Assembly (NCBI RefSeq): GCF_000719865.1
Contig: NZ_JOID01000001.1
Coordinates: 124,001-188,000, forward strand
DNA: 64,000 bases
Origin: Streptomyces albus subsp. albus
Lineage (GTDB): Bacteria > Actinomycetota > Actinomycetes > Streptomycetales > Streptomycetaceae
Direction: 5' to 3'
In this document: positions 1 to 8,169 of the stretch, piece by piece
Layout: every line of letters starts with the position of its first letter
How positions within the stretch are numbered: the stretch's first letter is position 1
The notes under the pieces: model-generated
The model's input: the letters and a program-made list of their open reading frames with translations, nothing else
Told to the model about the DNA's origin: nothing
The model's database searches: none
Program-made: the position numbers and the translations under genes

Positions 1-107
1 AGCGCCGCTTCGATGGCCTGGTCCTCACCGGCGGCGCCGGCGTCCACCAGCCGCTCCCCGGCCTCGGTCGCGGCCGCGGTGTCGGTAGGGGTGTCGTCCC
101 AGTTCAT
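1..107 (-). CDS. ruvB: RuvB Holliday junction helicase, N-terminal fragment (cut by window edge)
   Basis: Only about the first 35 codons lie in the window. The reverse-strand reading begins MNWDDTPTDT and continues into an acidic, Ala-rich stretch ending GEDQAIEAAL, which matches the N-terminus of streptomycete RuvB just before its AAA+ core. RuvB is the hexameric ATPase motor that drives branch migration of Holliday junctions with RuvA. It lies downstream of ruvC and ruvA on the same strand, with about 95 bp between it and ruvA. The assignment rests on the short N-terminus plus the ruvC-ruvA-ruvB order. Confidence 0.85.
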   Translation of the reverse strand, partial: MNWDDTPTDTAAATEAGERLVDAGAAGEDQAIEAA

Positions 108-202
108 GGTCTCTCTCAGCTCGGCGGGTACCGGTTGCGCGGGGTCCGGCTCACGGGTCCGGTTTCGCGGGGGCGGCGGGCGGTTCCGGGCCCGGTCCGG
201 GG

Positions 203-826
203 TCAGCGGGTGCGGTTCAGGGTCTGCAGGGCGGCGCGCAGCAGCTGCGGCACGGGCGGGGCGGTGCCCGCGGCGAGGGCCTCCTCGGCCTGCGGGCCGA
301 CGGCGGCCACGGCCTCCTCGGCCTCGCGGGGGGCGTAGCCGAGGCCGATCAGGGCGGCGTGCAGCTGCTCGCTCCAGGCGGCGGGGCCGGAGGCCTTCGC
401 GCGGGCGGCGACGCCGGTGCCCAGGGGCTCGCCGAGCCGGTCCTTGAGCTCCAGGAGCAGCTTCTGGGCGCCCTTCTTCCCGATGCCCGGTACGGCCGTG
501 AGGGCCTTCTCGTCCCCGGTGGAGACGGCGAGCCGCAGGGCGTCGGGGCTGTGCACGGCGAGCATGGCCTGGGCCAGCCGGGGGCCGACGCCGCTGGCGG
601 TCTGGAGGAGTTCGAACACCTGCCGCTCGTCGTCGTCGGCGAAGCCGTAGAGGGTGAGGGAGTCCTCGCGGACCACCAGGGACGTGGCGAGCCTGGCCTG
701 CTCGCCGAGGCGCAGCCCGGAGAGGGTGTCCGGGGTGCACTGGACGGCGATGCCGATGCCGCCCACCTCGACGACGGCGCTGCCCGGGGCGATCGCGGCG
801 ACGGGGCCGCTGACGAAGGCGATCAC
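203..826 (-). CDS. ruvA: RuvA, Holliday junction DNA-binding subunit
   Basis: This 207-aa protein binds four-way DNA junctions as a tetramer and loads RuvB. It shows the N-terminal OB-fold (start [11 protein letters not shown], with [12 protein letters not shown] at about 55-66). Next come helix-hairpin-helix motifs, one reading [11 protein letters not shown] and the second [21 protein letters not shown]-terminal helical RuvB-binding domain contains [16 protein letters not shown]. The GTG start at 826 overlaps the ruvC stop in a GTGA arrangement, so translation is probably coupled. The length is normal for the family (about 200 aa). Confidence 0.96.
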   Translation of the reverse strand: MIAFVSGPVAAIAPGSAVVEVGGIGIAVQCTPDTLSGLRLGEQARLATSLVVREDSLTLYGFADDDERQVFELLQTASGVGPRLAQAMLAVHSPDALRLAVSTGDEKALTAVPGIGKKGAQKLLLELKDRLGEPLGTGVAARAKASGPAAWSEQLHAALIGLGYAPREAEEAVAAVGPQAEEALAAGTAPPVPQLLRAALQTLNRTR

Positions 827-1488
827 GGTGCTTCCCCTCCGGGGGTGTTCTCGGGCCGCGCGGCGGCCGGGCTCGCGGGGGCGGCGGACGCGCCCGCGGC
901 CGGGGTGCCCGCCGGGCGCGGGGCGCGGGAGACGCCCGGCCCGCGGCCGGGGCCGGAGCGGAGCGCCGCGTGCTGGGCGCGCGCCAGGGCCTGCGCCTGC
1001 TGGAGGCGGTTGGTGGCGGGTGCGCGCCAGATGTGGCAGATGGCGAGCGCGAGGGCGTCGGCCGCGTCGGCCGGCTTCGGCGGCGCGGCGAGCCGCAGCA
1101 GGCGGGTGACCATCGCGCCGACCTGGGCCTTGTCGGCCCGGCCGCTGCCGGTGACGGCGGCCTTGACCTCGCTGGGGGTGTGCAGCGCGACGGGCAGGCC
1201 GCGGCGGGCCGCGCAGAGCATCGCGACAGCGCTGGCCTGGGCGGTACCCATGACCGTACGGACGTTGTGCTGGCTGAACACCCGTTCCACGGCGACGCAG
1301 TCGGGGCGGTGCTCGTCCAGCCACTGCTCGATGCCCCGTTCGACCAGGACGAGCCGGTCGGGGACGTCGGCGTCGGCGGGGGTGCGGACCACTCCGACGC
1401 CGAGCATCGTCAGCGGGCGTCCGGCCACGCCGTCGACGACGCCGACACCGCACCGGGTCAGCCCCGGGTCCACGCCCAGTACGCGCAC
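823..1488 (-). CDS. ruvC: RuvC, Holliday junction resolvase
   Basis: This 221-aa endonuclease cuts Holliday junctions symmetrically after RuvAB branch migration. The RNase H-like fold is visible from the first residues, [14 protein letters not shown], which supply catalytic Asp7. A central [11 protein letters not shown] supplies the catalytic Glu. [18 protein letters not shown] and [15 protein letters not shown] supply the remaining acidic residues. The last 60 residues or so are an Ala/Pro-rich tail, longer than in E. coli RuvC (173 aa) but usual in streptomycetes. It is the first gene of the ruvCAB operon, with a terminator-like hairpin upstream separating it from yebC. Confidence 0.96.
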   Translation of the reverse strand: MRVLGVDPGLTRCGVGVVDGVAGRPLTMLGVGVVRTPADADVPDRLVLVERGIEQWLDEHRPDCVAVERVFSQHNVRTVMGTAQASAVAMLCAARRGLPVALHTPSEVKAAVTGSGRADKAQVGAMVTRLLRLAAPPKPADAADALALAICHIWRAPATNRLQQAQALARAQHAALRSGPGRGPGVSRAPRPAGTPAAGASAAPASPAAARPENTPGGEAP

Positions 1489-1554
1489 AGCGGCGCCCCT
1501 CCCCTCGATTCGGTCAGGTGTTCCTGCAGGCTATCGGCTGCCGCTGACAGCGCG

Positions 1555-1586
1555 ACGGGCCGACGGGGTGTGTCCCGTCGGCCCGT
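1555..1586 (-). terminator. hairpin terminator after yebC
   Basis: Perfect 13-bp inverted repeat: arms ACGGGCCGACGGG at 1555-1567 and its complement at 1574-1586, with a 6-nt loop. It lies 43 bp past the yebC stop and before ruvC, all on the minus strand. It probably ends the yebC transcript, making ruvCAB a separate unit. There is no U-tract, as is common for actinobacterial terminators. Confidence 0.75.
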
Positions 1587-1629
1587 ACCCTGCGATGCCG
1601 TGCGGCCGTGGTGGCGCGGTGCCCGTGGA

Positions 1630-2391
1630 TCAGGCCTCGACCTTCGCCATGACCTCGTCCGAGACGTCGAAGTTCGCGAAGACGTTCTGCACGTCGTCGC
1701 TGTCGTCGAGCGCGTCGATCAGCTTGAAGATCTTCCGCGCCCCCTCCTCGTCCAACTGCACCTGCATGGTGGGGACGAAGCTGGCCTCGGCCGAGTCGTA
1801 GTCGATGCCCGCGTCGACGAGCGCGGTGCGGACCGCGACGAGGTCGGTGGCCTCGCTGATGACCTCGAACGACTCACCGAGGTCGTTGACCTCCTCGGCA
1901 CCCGCGTCGAGCACGGCGCCCAGCACGTCGTCCTCGGTCAGCTTGCCGTCCTCGCCCTTGGGGACGATGACGACGCCCTTGCGGTTGAACAGGTACGACA
2001 CCGAGCCCGGGTCGGCCATGGAACCGCCGTTGCGGGTCATCGCCACCCGGACGTCCGAGGCGGCGCGGTTGCGGTTGTCGGTGAGGCACTCGATGAGCAC
2101 CGCGACACCGTTCGGGCCGTAGCCCTCGTACATGATGGTCTGGTAGTCGGCGCCGCCGGCTTCCAGACCCGCGCCGCGCTTGACGGCGCTGTCGATGTTC
2201 TTGTTCGGAACGGAGCTCTTCTTCGCCTTCTGGATGGCGTCGTAGAGCGTGGGGTTGCCGTCCGGGTCACCGCCCCCCGTACGGGCCGCGACCTCGATGT
2301 TCTTGATCAGCTTGGCGAAGAGCTTGCCGCGCTTGGCATCGATCACGGCCTTCTTGTGCTTGGTGGTTGCCCACTTGGAGTGGCCGGACAC
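1630..2391 (-). CDS. yebC: YebC/PmpR family protein (translation/transcription factor)
   Basis: The protein has 253 residues. The start [14 protein letters not shown] is diagnostic of the YebC/PmpR/TACO1 family, and the core has [17 protein letters not shown] and [17 protein letters not shown]. The family was described as DNA-binding regulators. Later work on TACO1 and bacterial homologues links it to translation through proline-rich or stalling stretches; that is family knowledge, not visible here. It is located 44 bp after pdxT on the same strand and next to ruvC, the classical neighbour of yebC. It is a full-length, ordinary family member. Confidence 0.95.
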   Translation of the reverse strand: MSGHSKWATTKHKKAVIDAKRGKLFAKLIKNIEVAARTGGGDPDGNPTLYDAIQKAKKSSVPNKNIDSAVKRGAGLEAGGADYQTIMYEGYGPNGVAVLIECLTDNRNRAASDVRVAMTRNGGSMADPGSVSYLFNRKGVVIVPKGEDGKLTEDDVLGAVLDAGAEEVNDLGESFEVISEATDLVAVRTALVDAGIDYDSAEASFVPTMQVQLDEEGARKIFKLIDALDDSDDVQNVFANFDVSDEVMAKVEA

Positions 2392-2435
2392 AGCCTCGCT
2401 CCTTCAACGACCCGATGAATACGAACTCCGCGATC

Positions 2436-3044
2436 CTACCGGTGCGCGGCCGCCGCCCCGCGCGCCATCTCCGCGAAGAGGGCGTGCACTCGGTGATCGC
2501 CGGTCAGTTCCGGGTGAAAGGAGGTGGCCAGCAGATTGCCCTGGCGCACGGCGACGGTGTGGCCGTCGTGCACGGCCAGCACCTCGACGGCGACGCCCGT
2601 GGACTCCACCCAGGGGGCCCGGATGAAGACGCCCTCGACCGGGCCGCCCTCGATGCCGGACACCTCGACGGCCGCCTCGAAGGACTCGTTCTGGCGGCCG
2701 AAGGCGTTACGGCGCACGGTCATGTCGATGCCGCCGACGGTCTCCTGGTCCTCCCTGCCGTCCAGGATCTTGTCCGCGAGCATGATCATGCCGGCGCAGG
2801 AGCCGTACGCCGGCATGCCGGCCCGCACCCGCGCCCGCAGCGGCTCCAGCAGGCCGAAGAGACCGGCCAGTTTGACCATGGTGGTGGACTCGCCGCCGGG
2901 GATCACCAGCGCGTCCACCTCATCCAGCTCCTCGGGACGGCGGACCGGGCGGGCCGGCGCGCCGGCCGCGGCGAGGGCGGCGAGATGCTCGCGGACATCG
3001 CCCTGCAGGGCGAGGACGCCGATGGCGGGGGTGGGCACGGGCAC
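2436..3044 (-). CDS. pdxT: PdxT, glutaminase subunit of PLP synthase
   Basis: 202-aa class-I glutamine amidotransferase that releases ammonia from glutamine and channels it to PdxS for pyridoxal 5'-phosphate synthesis. Visible motifs are the N-terminal [13 protein letters not shown], the oxyanion strand [10 protein letters not shown], the nucleophile in [10 protein letters not shown], and the His-Glu pair in [10 protein letters not shown] near the C-terminus. It lies 175 bp downstream of pdxS on the same strand, presumably co-transcribed. Length and motifs are normal. The extra MPVPTP before the first strand is typical of actinobacteria. Confidence 0.95.
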   Translation of the reverse strand: MPVPTPAIGVLALQGDVREHLAALAAAGAPARPVRRPEELDEVDALVIPGGESTTMVKLAGLFGLLEPLRARVRAGMPAYGSCAGMIMLADKILDGREDQETVGGIDMTVRRNAFGRQNESFEAAVEVSGIEGGPVEGVFIRAPWVESTGVAVEVLAVHDGHTVAVRQGNLLATSFHPELTGDHRVHALFAEMARGAAAAHR

Positions 3045-3219
3045 GGGTGGCTACCTCTTCGGGGGCGGGGTGGGGACGTCGCGGCGGGGCGCGGGCGGGG
3101 GCCGGGGGCCCGGCTCTCTCCGGACCGGTCACCGGGCCGGAGGGCGCGGGCCGTCCGCGCTGCCGCGCCGCCGCGGCCCGGGACACGGTCCGAGAGCCCG
3201 CGGCGGCGGGAACGGGCTG

Positions 3220-4137
3220 CTACCAGCCGCGATTGGCGTAGCGCTCGCTCTCCGGGAGGGTGTCGCAGTTGATGCCGACCATGGCCTCGCCGAGACCGCG
3301 CGAGGCGTCGGCGATCACCTTGGGGTCGTCGTAGAAGGTGGTGGCCTTCACGATGGCCGCGGCGCGCTTCGCCGGGTCGCCGGACTTGAAGATGCCCGAG
3401 CCGACGAAGACGCCCTCGGCGCCGAGCTGGCGCATCAGCGCGGCGTCGGCCGGGGTCGCCACGCCGCCCGCGGAGAACAGCACGACGGGCAGCTTGCCGA
3501 GCTCGGCGACCTCCTTGACCAGCTCGTACGGGGCCCGGAGCTCCTTGGCCGCGGCGAACAGCTCGTTGTTGTCGCAGGCGCGCAGCCGGCCGATCTCGGC
3601 CTTGATCTGACGGAGGTGGCGCACGGCCTCGACGACGTTGCCGGTGCCGGCCTCGCCCTTGGAGCGGATCATGGCCGCGCCCTCGGCGATCCGGCGCAGC
3701 GCCTCACCGAGGTTGGTGGCACCGCAGACGAAGGGGGTGGTGAAGGCCCACTTGTCGCTGTGGTTGGCCTCGTCGGCCGGGGTGAGGACCTCGGACTCGT
3801 CGATGTAGTCCACGCCGAGGGACTGGAGCAGCTGGGCCTCGACGAAGTGGCCGATCCGGGACTTGGCCATGACGGGGATCGAGACGGCGTCGATGATGCC
3901 CTCGATCATGTCGGGGTCGGACATCCGGGCGACGCCGCCGTCCTTGCGGATGTCGGCGGGGACCCGCTCCAGGGCCATCACCGCGACGGCGCCGGCGTCC
4001 TCCGCGATCTTCGCCTGCTCCGGGGTGACCACGTCCATGATGACGCCGCCCTTGAGCTGCTCGGCCATGCCGCGCTTGACGCGCGCGGTGCCGGTCTCGG
4101 GGGCGGACGGAGTGGAGCTGGGGGGCGTGGTGGACAC
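3220..4137 (-). CDS. pdxS: PdxS, synthase subunit of PLP synthase
   Basis: 305-aa (beta/alpha)8 lyase that builds PLP from ribose 5-phosphate, glyceraldehyde 3-phosphate and PdxT-derived ammonia. Recognisable segments are [17 protein letters not shown], the lysine-containing [28 protein letters not shown], and the second active-site lysine region [14 protein letters not shown]. The phosphate-binding loop is [14 protein letters not shown] chose the GTG at 4137 (VSTTPPSS...) because a GAGGT ribosome site precedes it and the upstream in-frame residues look noncoding. It heads the pdxS-pdxT-yebC run. Confidence 0.96.
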   Translation of the reverse strand: MSTTPPSSTPSAPETGTARVKRGMAEQLKGGVIMDVVTPEQAKIAEDAGAVAVMALERVPADIRKDGGVARMSDPDMIEGIIDAVSIPVMAKSRIGHFVEAQLLQSLGVDYIDESEVLTPADEANHSDKWAFTTPFVCGATNLGEALRRIAEGAAMIRSKGEAGTGNVVEAVRHLRQIKAEIGRLRACDNNELFAAAKELRAPYELVKEVAELGKLPVVLFSAGGVATPADAALMRQLGAEGVFVGSGIFKSGDPAKRAAAIVKATTFYDDPKVIADASRGLGEAMVGINCDTLPESERYANRGW

Positions 4138-4315
4138 GGTTTCGACCTCATTCGCTGCGGATGACGGCGGCCCGGTCCGCCCGGGGTGGGGCGGGGGTCC
4201 GGACACCTGTGTGGGACAGCTTCGAGGAAACCGCGCGGCGGTGTCGTACGGAAAGGGCCAATTTGCCGACGGTGGCCCGAACGGAGGGGCCAATCAGGGC
4301 CGCGCCGGGCGCCTC

Positions 4316-4861
4316 TCAGTGGCCGGCCGTGCGGTCCGTCAGCGCCTCCGGCGGTTCGTCGTCCATTTCGAACGCCAGCGGGAACGGGGCGTGGCCGGCC
4401 AGCCGGAACCAGCGCACCGTGCGGTGCTCGCGCAGGGCGCGCGCGGCGCGCACGGAGTCGTTGTGGAAGCGCCGGGCCATCGGCACCCGGCGCACCGCCG
4501 CGGCCAGTTCGTCCGCTGCCTCGTCACCGCCGGGCGCCTCCCGGACGGCCACTACCTGGCCGGGCTCCGCGAAGACGGCCCGCAGGGCCTGGGTGAGTTC
4601 GCTCTCGGTGACCTCGCGGTGCTCCTCCTCGGCCTGCCGGGCGGCGTGCGCGGTCTGGTAGAGCACCATGGACGCGGCCGGGTCGAGCACTCCGGCGGTG
4701 GCCAGTTCCTGGGCGACCGAGGCCCGGCGCAGCAGTTGTGCGTCGAGCGCGGCGCGGGCCGCGTCGATACGGGCGTGCAGGCGGTCCAGGCGGCCCGCGG
4801 TCCAGCTGAGATAGACGCCGATGAGGGCGAGGGCCACCGCTGTCCAGATGAGTGTGCTCAC
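4316..4861 (-). CDS. LemA-like single-pass membrane protein
   Basis: 181 aa. Residues 1-22 form a hydrophobic anchor (STLIWTAVALALIGVYLSW). A long helical region follows (RLDRLHARIDAARAALDAQLLRRASVAQELA). The C-terminal part has RRFHNDSVRAARALREHRTVRWFRL ending in FAFEMDDE-like residues (PFPLAFEMDDE). The helix pattern and the FHNDSV...F.E ending resemble LemA-family proteins. The reaction or partner is unknown. It sits between pdxS and pimA on the same strand; streptomycetes usually carry a homologue here. It could be called a conserved membrane protein without a LemA label. Confidence 0.75.
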   Translation of the reverse strand: MSTLIWTAVALALIGVYLSWTAGRLDRLHARIDAARAALDAQLLRRASVAQELATAGVLDPAASMVLYQTAHAARQAEEEHREVTESELTQALRAVFAEPGQVVAVREAPGGDEAADELAAAVRRVPMARRFHNDSVRAARALREHRTVRWFRLAGHAPFPLAFEMDDEPPEALTDRTAGH

Positions 4862-5169
4862 GGCGGGCCACAGTACCGGCCGGTCGGGCGCCTTCGGCGC
4901 CGCCCGGGGTCACCCGGGTTCCCCGGGGCGGGTGTTCGCGCTTCGCGCGGGTTCTTTTCGCGCTTCGCGCGGGGTTCTCCTCCCTCCCACCCGCCCGTTT
5001 GCCGTTCACCCCAGGCTCGGCCCCTGAAACGCCCCTGGCTAGCCGAATGCGCCCCCGGACGGCGGCCCCGGCACGCATCCGGTCCGGCCCCTGACGGCCG
5101 GCCCCCGACGGCGGCCCCGGTGTCCGTCAGTCCGGTCCCCGGTCCCGGGCGGTGCGGCCCCGGCGGGCG
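4862..5169. other. intergenic gap between LemA-like gene and pimA (308 nt)
   Basis: I see no convincing gene. The only clear structure is a short tandem repeat at 4935-4978. The rest is proline-codon-like GC-rich filler. It would hold the end of the pimA transcript and the promoter of the LemA-like gene, but I cannot place either. Confidence 0.5.
4935..4978. repeat. two-copy tandem repeat with internal CGCG-CTT-CGCG hairpins
   Basis: TTCGCGCTTCGCGCGGGTTCT at 4935-4955 is repeated with one extra G at 4957-4978 (22-nt period). Each copy can fold into a small CGCG/CGCG hairpin around CTT. It may act as a terminator for the pgsA-patA-pimA operon, or it may be neutral. Confidence 0.6.
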
Positions 5170-6363
5170 TCAGTCGCGGGCCAGGCCCCAGCGGGCCCTG
5201 AGGCCCGGGCGTTCGTCGGGGGCGACGGAGGCCGTGCCGTCGGTCACCGTCTCGTAGACGGAGAGGATGTCCGCGCCGACCGTCGACCAGTCGAAGCGGC
5301 GGACGTGGCGGCTGCCCCGCTCGCGGAGTTCCCGCAGCCGCGCCGGGTCGCGCAGCAGCCGGTTCGCCGCGCCGGCCAGGGCGGCGGCGTCCTCGTTCGG
5401 GTAGATCTCCCCCGCCCGGCCGCCGTCGAGCACCTGGACGAAGGCGTCGAGGTCGCTGGCGAGCACCGGGGCGCCGGCCGACATGGCCTCGACGAGGATG
5501 ATCCCGAAGCTCTCGCCGCCGGTGTTGGGCGCCACGTACAGGTCGACGCTGCGCAGCAGCCGCGCCTTGTCCTCGTCGCTGACCATGCCGAGGAAGGTGA
5601 CGTGGTCCCGCATCCCGGCGGGCAGTCCGGCGACGGCCTCCTTCTCGTCCCCCCGCCCCGCGACGAGCAGCCGGGCCTCCGGGTGCTCCGCGAGGATGCC
5701 CGGGAGGGCCTTCATCAGAACGGGCAGGCCCTTGCGCGGCTCGTCGATGCGGCCGATGAAGCCCAGCGTGGGGCCCCGGCCGCCGCCATCGGCGTGCAGA
5801 ACGTCTCCCAGCCACTCGTGCTTGGGTTCGGCCCGGTCGAAGAAGCCGACGTCGACGCCGTTGGGGATCACCACGGCGTCCCCGCCGAGGTGTTCGACGA
5901 GGGTGCGCCGCGCGTACTCGCTGACCGCGATGCGCGCGCTGATCTTCTCCAGCGCGGGCTGGAGGATCGGGTACGCGGCGATCATGGCCCGGGAGCGGGG
6001 GTTGGAGGTGTGGAAGGTGGCGACGATCGGGCCCTGCGCCGTCCAGCAGGCGAGCAGCCCGAGGGAGGGCGAGGCCGGCTCGTGGATGTGCAGCACCTCG
6101 AAGGCGCCGTCGTGCACCCAGCGGCGCACCCGCGCGGCCGACAGGAAGCCGAAGTTGAGCCGGGCCACCGAGCCGTTGTACGGGACGGGCACGGCGCGGC
6201 CGGCCGAGACGACGTAGGGCGGCAGCGGGGTGTCGTCGTCCGCGGGGGCGAGCACGGAGACGGTGTGGCCGAGCCCGAGCAGGTGTTCGGCCAGGTCGCG
6301 GATGTGGAACTGCACGCCGCCGGGGACGTCCCAGGCGTACGGGCAGACGATGCCGATCCTCAC
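5170..6363 (-). CDS. pimA: PimA-like phosphatidylinositol mannosyltransferase (GT4)
   Basis: 397-aa GT-B fold retaining glycosyltransferase that transfers mannose from GDP-mannose to phosphatidylinositol on the inner face of the membrane, starting PIM synthesis. The N-terminus RIGIVCPYAWDVPGGVQ contains the acceptor-side glycine-rich loop. The C-terminal domain has the donor site (LGFIGRIDEPRKGL) and the GT4 E-x7-E motif in GESFGIILVEAMSAG. The GTG start at 6363 overlaps the upstream acyltransferase stop (GTGA). Third gene of pgsA-patA-pimA, the same order as mycobacterial Rv2612c-Rv2611c-Rv2610c. Confidence 0.93.
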   Translation of the reverse strand: MRIGIVCPYAWDVPGGVQFHIRDLAEHLLGLGHTVSVLAPADDDTPLPPYVVSAGRAVPVPYNGSVARLNFGFLSAARVRRWVHDGAFEVLHIHEPASPSLGLLACWTAQGPIVATFHTSNPRSRAMIAAYPILQPALEKISARIAVSEYARRTLVEHLGGDAVVIPNGVDVGFFDRAEPKHEWLGDVLHADGGGRGPTLGFIGRIDEPRKGLPVLMKALPGILAEHPEARLLVAGRGDEKEAVAGLPAGMRDHVTFLGMVSDEDKARLLRSVDLYVAPNTGGESFGIILVEAMSAGAPVLASDLDAFVQVLDGGRAGEIYPNEDAAALAGAANRLLRDPARLRELRERGSRHVRRFDWSTVGADILSVYETVTDGTASVAPDERPGLRARWGLARD

Positions 6364-7292
6364 GACGTCTCCGTTTCCGGTGCCCGGCCGCCGCCGCTCA
6401 CCGCGCGCGGTTCCAGGTCGGCGGTCCACAGGCGCTGCAGCATGTGCCAGTCCTCCGGGTGCTCGGCGATGCCGGCGGCGAAGGCGTCGGCGACCTGCTG
6501 GGTCATGACGGCCGTGCGCTCCGGGCGGGTGCCGGTCTCCGGTACCCCCACGGCGGGGTGGATCTGCCCGCGCATCGTCGTGGGGCCGTCGTACCAGAGG
6601 GTGACGGGCAGCAGCAGGGCACCGGTCTGCTGGGCGAGCAGGGCGGGCCCGGCGGGCATCCGCGCGGGCTCGCCGAAGAACGACACCTCGACGCCGGACG
6701 CGGACAGGTCGCGGTCGGCGACGAGGCACACCAGCCCGCCCTCGCGCAGCCGGCGGGCCAGGGTGCCGAACGCGCTGCCGCCGGCGTGCGGCAGCACCTC
6801 CATGCCGAGGCTCTCGCGGTAGGCGACGAACCGGTCGTACAGCGATTCGGGCTTGAGGCGTTCGGCGACGGTGGTGAAGGGCCGGCCGAGACGGGTGGTG
6901 ATCCAGGCGCCGGCGAGGTCCCAGTTGGCGAGGTGCGGCAGCGCCGCGACGACGCCACGGCCGCTCTCCAGGGCGTCCTCCACCAGGTGGATGTCCTTGA
7001 CCTCCAGCCCGGCCCGGATCCGCTCCGGACTCCAGACGGGCAGCCGGAACGACTCCATCCAGTACCGCATGTACGAGCGCATCCCGGCATGGGAGAGCTC
7101 GGCCAGCCGCTCCGGGGACGCGTCGGGGACGACCCGGGCGAGATTGGACTCCAGCCGCAGGACGCTCTTACCGCGCCGCTTCCACGCGGTGTCGGCGATG
7201 GTCCGGCCGAGCCGCACGGCCGCGGGCTCGGGGAGTCTCCGTACGGCGCTCCAGCCCAGCCCGTACAGCGCGTCGGTCAGCTGCTCCCTCAT
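6360..7292 (-). CDS. patA: phosphatidylinositol mannoside acyltransferase (PatA-like)
   Basis: 310-aa member of the LpxL/HtrB lysophospholipid acyltransferase family. The catalytic H-x4-D motif is seen in LPHLANWDLAG. Substrate-binding stretches include SMRYWMESFR-like residues at about 75-85 and LVADRDLSASGVEVSFFGEP. In mycobacteria the orthologue adds palmitate to the mannose of PIM1/PIM2 at the cytoplasmic membrane; that substrate is inferred from context between pgsA and pimA. The ATG at 7292 overlaps the pgsA stop (ATGA), and the stop overlaps the pimA start, so the three genes are translationally coupled. Confidence 0.92.
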   Translation of the reverse strand: MREQLTDALYGLGWSAVRRLPEPAAVRLGRTIADTAWKRRGKSVLRLESNLARVVPDASPERLAELSHAGMRSYMRYWMESFRLPVWSPERIRAGLEVKDIHLVEDALESGRGVVAALPHLANWDLAGAWITTRLGRPFTTVAERLKPESLYDRFVAYRESLGMEVLPHAGGSAFGTLARRLREGGLVCLVADRDLSASGVEVSFFGEPARMPAGPALLAQQTGALLLPVTLWYDGPTTMRGQIHPAVGVPETGTRPERTAVMTQQVADAFAAGIAEHPEDWHMLQRLWTADLEPRAVSGGGRAPETETS

Positions 7293-7960
7293 GCGGCACC
7301 GCCCTCGGCGGCGCCGCCCGGCGCGGGCGCGGCGTCGGCCTCGGCGGCTTCCCGGCGCACGGTCACCATGCGCTGGCCGAGGGTGACGGCGCTGCCGAGG
7401 GCGACGATCCACAGCGCTATGGGCAGCAGCACGTCGACGCCGGGAACGCCGAAGGCGTGCAGTCCGGCGAGACCGGCCGCCACCAGCGTGATGACGAGCC
7501 GCTCCGCGCGTTCCACCAGCCCGTTGACGTTCACGGGCAGTCCGATGCTCTCGCCGCGCGCCTTGGTGTACGAGACGACCTGGCCGCTGGCGAGGCAGAA
7601 GATGGCGATCGCGCACAGCAGCAGGTTCTCGCCGCGGCCCGCGTACCAGAGGGCGAGGCCGCCGAAGACCGCGGCGTCGGCGACCCGGTCCAGGGTGGAG
7701 TCGAGGAAGGCGCCCCAGCGGCTGGACCGGCCGGCTTGGCGGGCCATGTTGCCGTCGACCAGGTCGGAGAAGACGAAGAGGGTGATCACGATCGTGCCCC
7801 AGAAGAACTCTCCCTGGGGGAAGAAGACCAGGGCTCCCGCCACCACTCCGCCGGTGCCGACGAGGGTGACCGCGTCGGGGCTGATCCCGAGCCGGAGCAG
7901 CAGAGCGGCGAACGGTGTGAGAACACGCGTGAAGAAAGCACGCGCGTACTTGTTCAGCAT
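7289..7960 (-). CDS. pgsA: phosphatidylinositol phosphate synthase (CDP-alcohol phosphotransferase)
   Basis: 223-aa integral membrane enzyme that makes phosphatidylinositol phosphate from CDP-diacylglycerol and inositol 3-phosphate, the first lipid step toward PIMs. The CDP-alcohol phosphotransferase signature D-x2-DG-x2-AR-x8-G-x3-D-x3-D is complete at about residues 66-91 (it begins DLVDGNMAR and ends GAFLDSTLD). Several hydrophobic helices follow and the C-terminus is Ala-rich. First gene of the three-gene operon, divergent from the EF-G-like gene. The substrate is inferred from synteny with patA and pimA; the family also contains phosphatidylglycerophosphate synthase. Confidence 0.92.
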   Translation of the reverse strand: MLNKYARAFFTRVLTPFAALLLRLGISPDAVTLVGTGGVVAGALVFFPQGEFFWGTIVITLFVFSDLVDGNMARQAGRSSRWGAFLDSTLDRVADAAVFGGLALWYAGRGENLLLCAIAIFCLASGQVVSYTKARGESIGLPVNVNGLVERAERLVITLVAAGLAGLHAFGVPGVDVLLPIALWIVALGSAVTLGQRMVTVRREAAEADAAPAPGGAAEGGAA

Positions 7961-8169
7961 GGCCTTCCCGGAGGGTCGCTGGAGCCGGGCGGCCGGGGGG
8001 CCGCCGGGTGGCCCATCGTAGCCAGGTCCGCCCCACCCGCCTCCGCCGTCCCCGGGGCCGGGGGGCCGGACGGCCCGTCCCGCGGGGTGCCGGTAGGCCT
8101 ATGGACGCCCGGTGTCCGCGGTGCAAAGCTCGAATGACCGCAACACGTGCAGTCCGGGAGGCGGTACAC